Shown here: piece by piece, positions 60,479 to 64,000 of the stretch
Numbering within the stretch: position 1 is the stretch's first letter
Layout of the letters: the number at the start of each line of letters is the position of its first letter
Assembly: GCA_029783825.1 (NCBI GenBank)
Contig: JAREIK010005837.1
Coordinates: 1-64,000 of the forward strand
Length of the DNA: 64,000 nt
DNA from: Sapria himalayana
Taxonomy: Eukaryota > Streptophyta > Magnoliopsida > Malpighiales > Rafflesiaceae
Direction of reading: 5' to 3'
Notes under the pieces: model-generated
What the model saw: only the letters and a program-made list of their open reading frames with translations
Told to the model about the DNA's origin: nothing
The model's database searches: none
Program-made: the position numbers and the translations under genes

Positions 60479-60890
60479 CACAACAAGAACAATAACATAT
60501 AGTTAGGAACAATTCCCTAGCTAAATGGGCATTTTTCGTTGCTAAATGGGATATAGCAATGGATTAACGATGTATCAGTTCCATATCTAAAGTGCTGGTC
60601 ACTAAAATTTAGCGAGGAAAAAAATTCCTAGCTAAAAATTTAGCGATGCAAAATTCACTTGCTAAATGAAACAAATTCCCTCTTTAAATTAGCAAACTAA
60701 ATGAGATTTTCCGTCGCTAAACGAAAATAGCAATGAAATATTCCCAAGCTATAGTGATGGTCGCTAAATTTTAGCAACGAAAATGGTCCCTAGCTAAATA
60801 AATGTAGCGACAGAAAATTCTGTTGCTAAAATAAAGATTTCCCCTGCTAATTTAGCAAGGGATTTTTCCCTTGCTATTTTAATTTCAAAA
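60479..60890 (+). repeat. E5 terminus and subterminal motifs
   Basis: Repeated CCCTAGCTAAAT, CGTTGCTAAATGGG and TTAGCGA words on both strands, ending in AGCAAGGGATTTTTCCCTTG, an inverted repeat. Confidence 0.82.
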
Positions 60891-61074
60891 GTATTTTCAG
60901 AATTTAATTTATTTTAATTTTTTTTAATTAAATAATTTAATATTTCAAAATCAATTTGAATCTAAAATGAAACTATAAATAATTTATAATAAACAAAAAA
61001 TAATATCATTTAATAACTTATTCTAATTTAATATTTTACATAATTGAAACAAAAAAATAGAATTTTATTACATC

Positions 61075-61268
61075 TTATTCATCAATGTATCTACCGACAG
61101 TGCATAAAATATAATATATCCATTCATTGACATTGATTTATTTCCCTCTACTCCTGTGATAACCATTTTTCTACTGCGAAAAAGCTGCCCAAGTCACGGT
61201 ACATATTGTGTAGTTAAAAATCTCATCATTTATACAAGCTTTGTATGATGAACAATGTGGTATCATAT
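61075..61268 (-). other. Terminal-exon-like module, copy d
   Basis: Minus strand: reads MIPHCSSYKACINDEIF, later YILCTVGRYIDE and a stop one codon later than in copies a and c. The acceptor is changed to ACAA, so this copy should not splice in the same way. Confidence 0.5.
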
Positions 61269-61424
61269 TTGTAAGAAATTTAAACCACTCAGTCAAATTA
61301 AAATAAAAAAAAAGATATGCTTTGATCAATATATAATCCTGTAGTATATATGTAAATATATACTAGCATTTCACTCGTATATATATTACTACAGTATATG
61401 TACATAAAAACTATAGTATTATGT

Positions 61425-61466
61425 GTACATATATACTGAGTACAAATATACTCAGTATATATGTAC
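61425..61466. repeat. Perfect 18-bp inverted repeat (hairpin), E5 module
   Basis: GTACATATATACTGAGTA, loop CAAATA, TACTCAGTATATATGTAC. Arms identical to those at 55423-55466. A weaker version is at about 62765-62805. Confidence 0.93.
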
Positions 61467-61524
61467 ATAAAATACTGTCGTATTATATGTACGTATATAC
61501 TAAATTTATTCGTACGTATATACT

Positions 61525-62118
61525 ACATTTGTTGCTGTTGATGCTACTCCCGCTACCACTACCACTCCTACCGCCGATGCCGCTGCCATTGTTGTTGCTA
61601 ATACCACTACTGCTTTCGCCATTGTTGTCGCTGTCTCTGCTGTTGCCATTGTTGTTGCTGCCTCTATTGTCGCCATTGTTGTCGCTGGCTCTGTAGTCGC
61701 CACTCTGCCGATGCTGCCGCCACAGCTGCTTCCGCTACCCCCACTATCGATGTTGCCGCTGCATGCCAAAGTTACCACTACTGCCACTAGCACCGCTACC
61801 ACCGTTGCCAGCACTACTACCGCCGCCGCCGCTATTGCCGCCGCTGCTTCCGGTGCTGCCACTACTGCCGCCGCTACCAATATTGATTTTGGTGTAGCCT
61901 CTGCTACCGTCGCTGCTGCCGCAACCTCCACTATCACCGCTCCCACCACTCCCGCCGATGCCGCAATCGCCACTACTACTGCTGCTTCTGCCGGTGCCGA
62001 AGCCGCCATTATTGCCACTACCGCCGCTGCTTCTTTCGTCACCACCTCCACTATCGTCATTGTCGCTGCTACCATCACTGCCACTATTGTTACTTTTGCT
62101 GATGCTACTGCTACTAAT
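61525..62118. repeat. GCT/GCC/ACC triplet array (E5, first module)
   Basis: The longest triplet array here, about 590 bp, opened by the usual TAC-rich lead and closed by TTTTACATACCTATAATTGG. Open Ala/Thr/Val frames occur on both strands; no domain recognised. Confidence 0.92.
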
Positions 62119-62423
62119 TATAGGCTTTTACATACCTATAATTGGCTAAAACTATATCCAAAAAATTTGAAGACACACAAACTTATTCATAGATATATAA
62201 AAATAGTTAGTATAGACATGAACAAACACAAATTAAAGTTGATTGTCATACAACTTAAACTAAAATTTAATTAAATAATTTAATATTTTTATATTAAATT
62301 TAATAAAATTAGAATCTATAAATTAAAATTTTAAATTAAACAAAAAAAATTAATTTAATAACTTATTCTAATACAATATTTTAAATGACAAACAAAAAAT
62401 TAACAAAATTATATTATATCTTA

Positions 62424-62607
62424 TTAATCAATGTATCTACTGATAGTGCATAAACTATCCATGCATTGACGTTGCTTTCTCTCTCTCTGCTCCTCCGATC
62501 ACCATCGTTCTGCTGTGAAAAAGCTGTCTGAGTAACTGTACTTCATGTCTGTTGAAAAATCCCTTCACTTATACAAGATTCGTATGTGAAACAATGCGGT
62601 ACCACAT
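62424..62607 (-). other. Terminal-exon-like module, copy e
   Basis: Minus strand: acceptor TTTCTTACAG, then VVPHCFTYESCISEGIFQQ, a stop, GDRRSRERES, and a shifted C-terminus. 184 bp, slightly shorter than copies a and c. AT-rich module sequence separates it from the preceding triplet array. Confidence 0.52.
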
Positions 62608-62871
62608 CTGTAAGAAATTATAAACCACTCAATCAAATCAAAATAAATTAAAAAAAACTATGTTTGATAAATATATATTACTACAATAATATGTACATAT
62701 ATACTAGTATTTCACTCGTACATATATTACTACAATATATGTACATATAAACTTTAGTATTATGCATACATATATGCTGAGTCCATATATACTCAGTATA
62801 TATGTACATAAATACTGCAGAATTATATGTACGTATATACTGACTATATGCGTACGTATATATCGCATTTG

Positions 62872-63262
62872 TTGCCATTGTGCTACTCTTGTTGTTGTTG
62901 TTGTTGCCTCCTACCACTCTACCACTACTGGTGCTACTTCTATCGCTATCGGTGCTGCTACTGCCACTGCCGCCAGTGCTGCTGGCGCACCGGTGCTGCC
63001 GGCGTGCCGCTACTGCCTATGCTGCCCGATGCCAGTGCTACTACGACCACCACCACTGACGCCACTGCCGCCACTACCGCCACTGCCACCGCTATCGCCA
63101 CTGCTACCAATGCGCCGCTATTGCAGGTGCTTGCGGTGCTACTGCCGCTGCCAGTGCTAGCGCCGCTATAGGTGCTGCCGGTGCTACGGTGCCGCTACCG
63201 GTGCTGCCGCCACTGCCACCTCTGTTGTTACTGCCACTACCGACACTACTACCACTACTGAT
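62872..63262. repeat. GCT/GCC/ACC triplet array (E5, second module)
   Basis: About 390 bp of imperfect triplets, including GCCGGTGCTGCCG-type stretches with local GC far above the window average. Ends at TTTTACATAGCTATAATAGG. Confidence 0.92.
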
Positions 63263-63564
63263 AATAGGCTTTTACATAGCTATAATAGGCTAAAACTCTA
63301 CTCATAAAATCTAGAGACTCACAAACATATTCACAGATATATAAAAATAGATATTATTGACATGAACAAACACAAATTAAAGTTGATTATCATACAGCTT
63401 TGACAAAATTATAATTAAATAATTTAATATTTTTATATTAAATTTTATAAAAATAGAAACATAAATTAAAATTTTAAAATAACAAAAAAAATTTTTTTAA
63501 TAACTTATTCTAATACTATTTACAAATAACAAAAACAAAAAATAATAAATTATATTACATCTTA

Positions 63565-63753
63565 TTAATCAATGTATCTACCAACTATGCATAAAGTATA
63601 ATCTATCCATGCATTGAAATTGCTTTCTCTCCTCTGCTCCTCCGATCACCAACTTTTGCTGCTTAAAAGCTGTCCGAGTCATGGTACGTCATATCTGTTG
63701 AAAAATCCTTTCACTTATTGATGATTCATATGAGAAACAATGTGATATCATAT
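63565..63753 (-). other. Terminal-exon-like module, copy f
   Basis: Minus strand: acceptor TTTTTTACAG, then MISHCFSYESSISERIFQQI, then a stop and a frameshift, with the remaining bases still matching copies a and c. 189 bp. A further TAC-rich stretch follows to the window edge, where another triplet array would be expected. Confidence 0.52.
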
Positions 63754-64000
63754 CTGTAAAAAATTTATACCACTCAATCAAATCAAATAATTAAAAAAAA
63801 CCTATATTTTGATAAATATATATTACTCTAGTAAATATGTTTATATATATTAGCATTTCACTCGTACATATATTACTGTAGAATATGTACACATAAACTA
63901 CAGTATTATGCATACATATATACTGAGTATATATATACTACATATATATGTACAAAAATACTGTAGTATTAATGTATGTATATACTGACTATATCCATAC

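Larger units (their letters stand above)
60479..64000 (-). mobile_element. CACTA transposon E5, left part, same family and orientation as E4
   Basis: Begins CACAACAAGAACAATAAC directly after the last GATA unit. This aligns with the E4 terminus CACTACATGAAAAATTCC and with the plant consensus CACTACAAGAAAA. Subterminal CTAGCTAAAT and TTAGCGACGA motifs follow to about 60890. Then come at least three 3' modules, each with an exon-like block and (for the first two) a triplet array. Transposase genes would lie beyond the right edge. Confidence 0.75.

Noticed and set aside
53054..63171. Ala/Val/Thr-, Leu/Pro- and Cys-rich frames over the triplet arrays, some over 180 codons
   Set aside because: Trinucleotide repeats lacking stop-type triplets keep several frames open on both strands. 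No domain, signal peptide or consistent frame across copies was seen.
1..64000. CRISPR arrays, bacterial operons, ribosome binding sites, riboswitches
   Set aside because: The regular repeats here are direct tandem arrays without spacers and the gene content is plant transposons. Prokaryotic feature types do not apply.

Overview
This window looks like nuclear, repeat-dominated DNA of a flowering plant. The evidence is layered remnants of CACTA (En/Spm) transposons with plant-type TNP2 and Transposase_24 genes, an L1-type LINE that carries an RNase H domain, and very AT-rich tandem repeats. I could not support any intact host gene, tRNA, rRNA or CRISPR array. The species cannot be named from sequence alone.

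Layout. 1-3.3 kb: a ~540-bp AT-rich tandem repeat. 4.8-12.5 kb: a decayed TATC tetranucleotide array. 12.5-22.9 kb: CACTA remnant E0 (minus strand), interrupted by a 2.6-kb segment of different composition with a retrotransposon RNase H scrap. 22.9-25.2 kb: TATC array again. 25.16-34.49 kb: CACTA element E1 (minus), with CACTA terminus, GGTCGG-type subterminal repeats, Transposase_24 and TNP2 pseudogenes, and an inverted block of the same ~540-bp repeat. 34.5-35.6 kb: left end of E2, with a regular 50-bp tandem repeat. 37.4-40.8 kb: a 5'-truncated LINE bounded by a 16-bp target-site duplication, then an AAATA-type array. 41.4-44.1 kb: AT-rich, nothing recognised. 44.1-45.9 kb: ~540-bp repeat. 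46.85-53.88 kb: CACTA element E3 (plus), TNP2 and Transposase_24. 53.88-58.99 kb: E4, the same family in inverted orientation, cut off inside TNP2. 59.0-60.48 kb: GATA array. 60.48 kb to the end: E5, same family and orientation as E4, running off the window.

Themes. The CACTA elements carry tandem repeats: the ~540-bp repeat lies upstream of TNP2 in both E1 and E3, in the same orientation relative to the gene. In E3-E5 the region 3' of Transposase_24 holds a module that is tandemly duplicated. It consists of a GCT/GCC/ACC triplet array, a TAC-rich stretch with 18-bp hairpins in two copies, and a conserved ~190-bp exon-like block with a splice acceptor and a stop codon. Tetranucleotide arrays abut two CACTA termini directly. 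All transposase genes here carry stops and frameshifts, so any mobility would need an enzyme supplied from elsewhere.

The most unusual candidate is the repeated exon-like module. The rest is a dense example of nested transposons and the satellites they carry.
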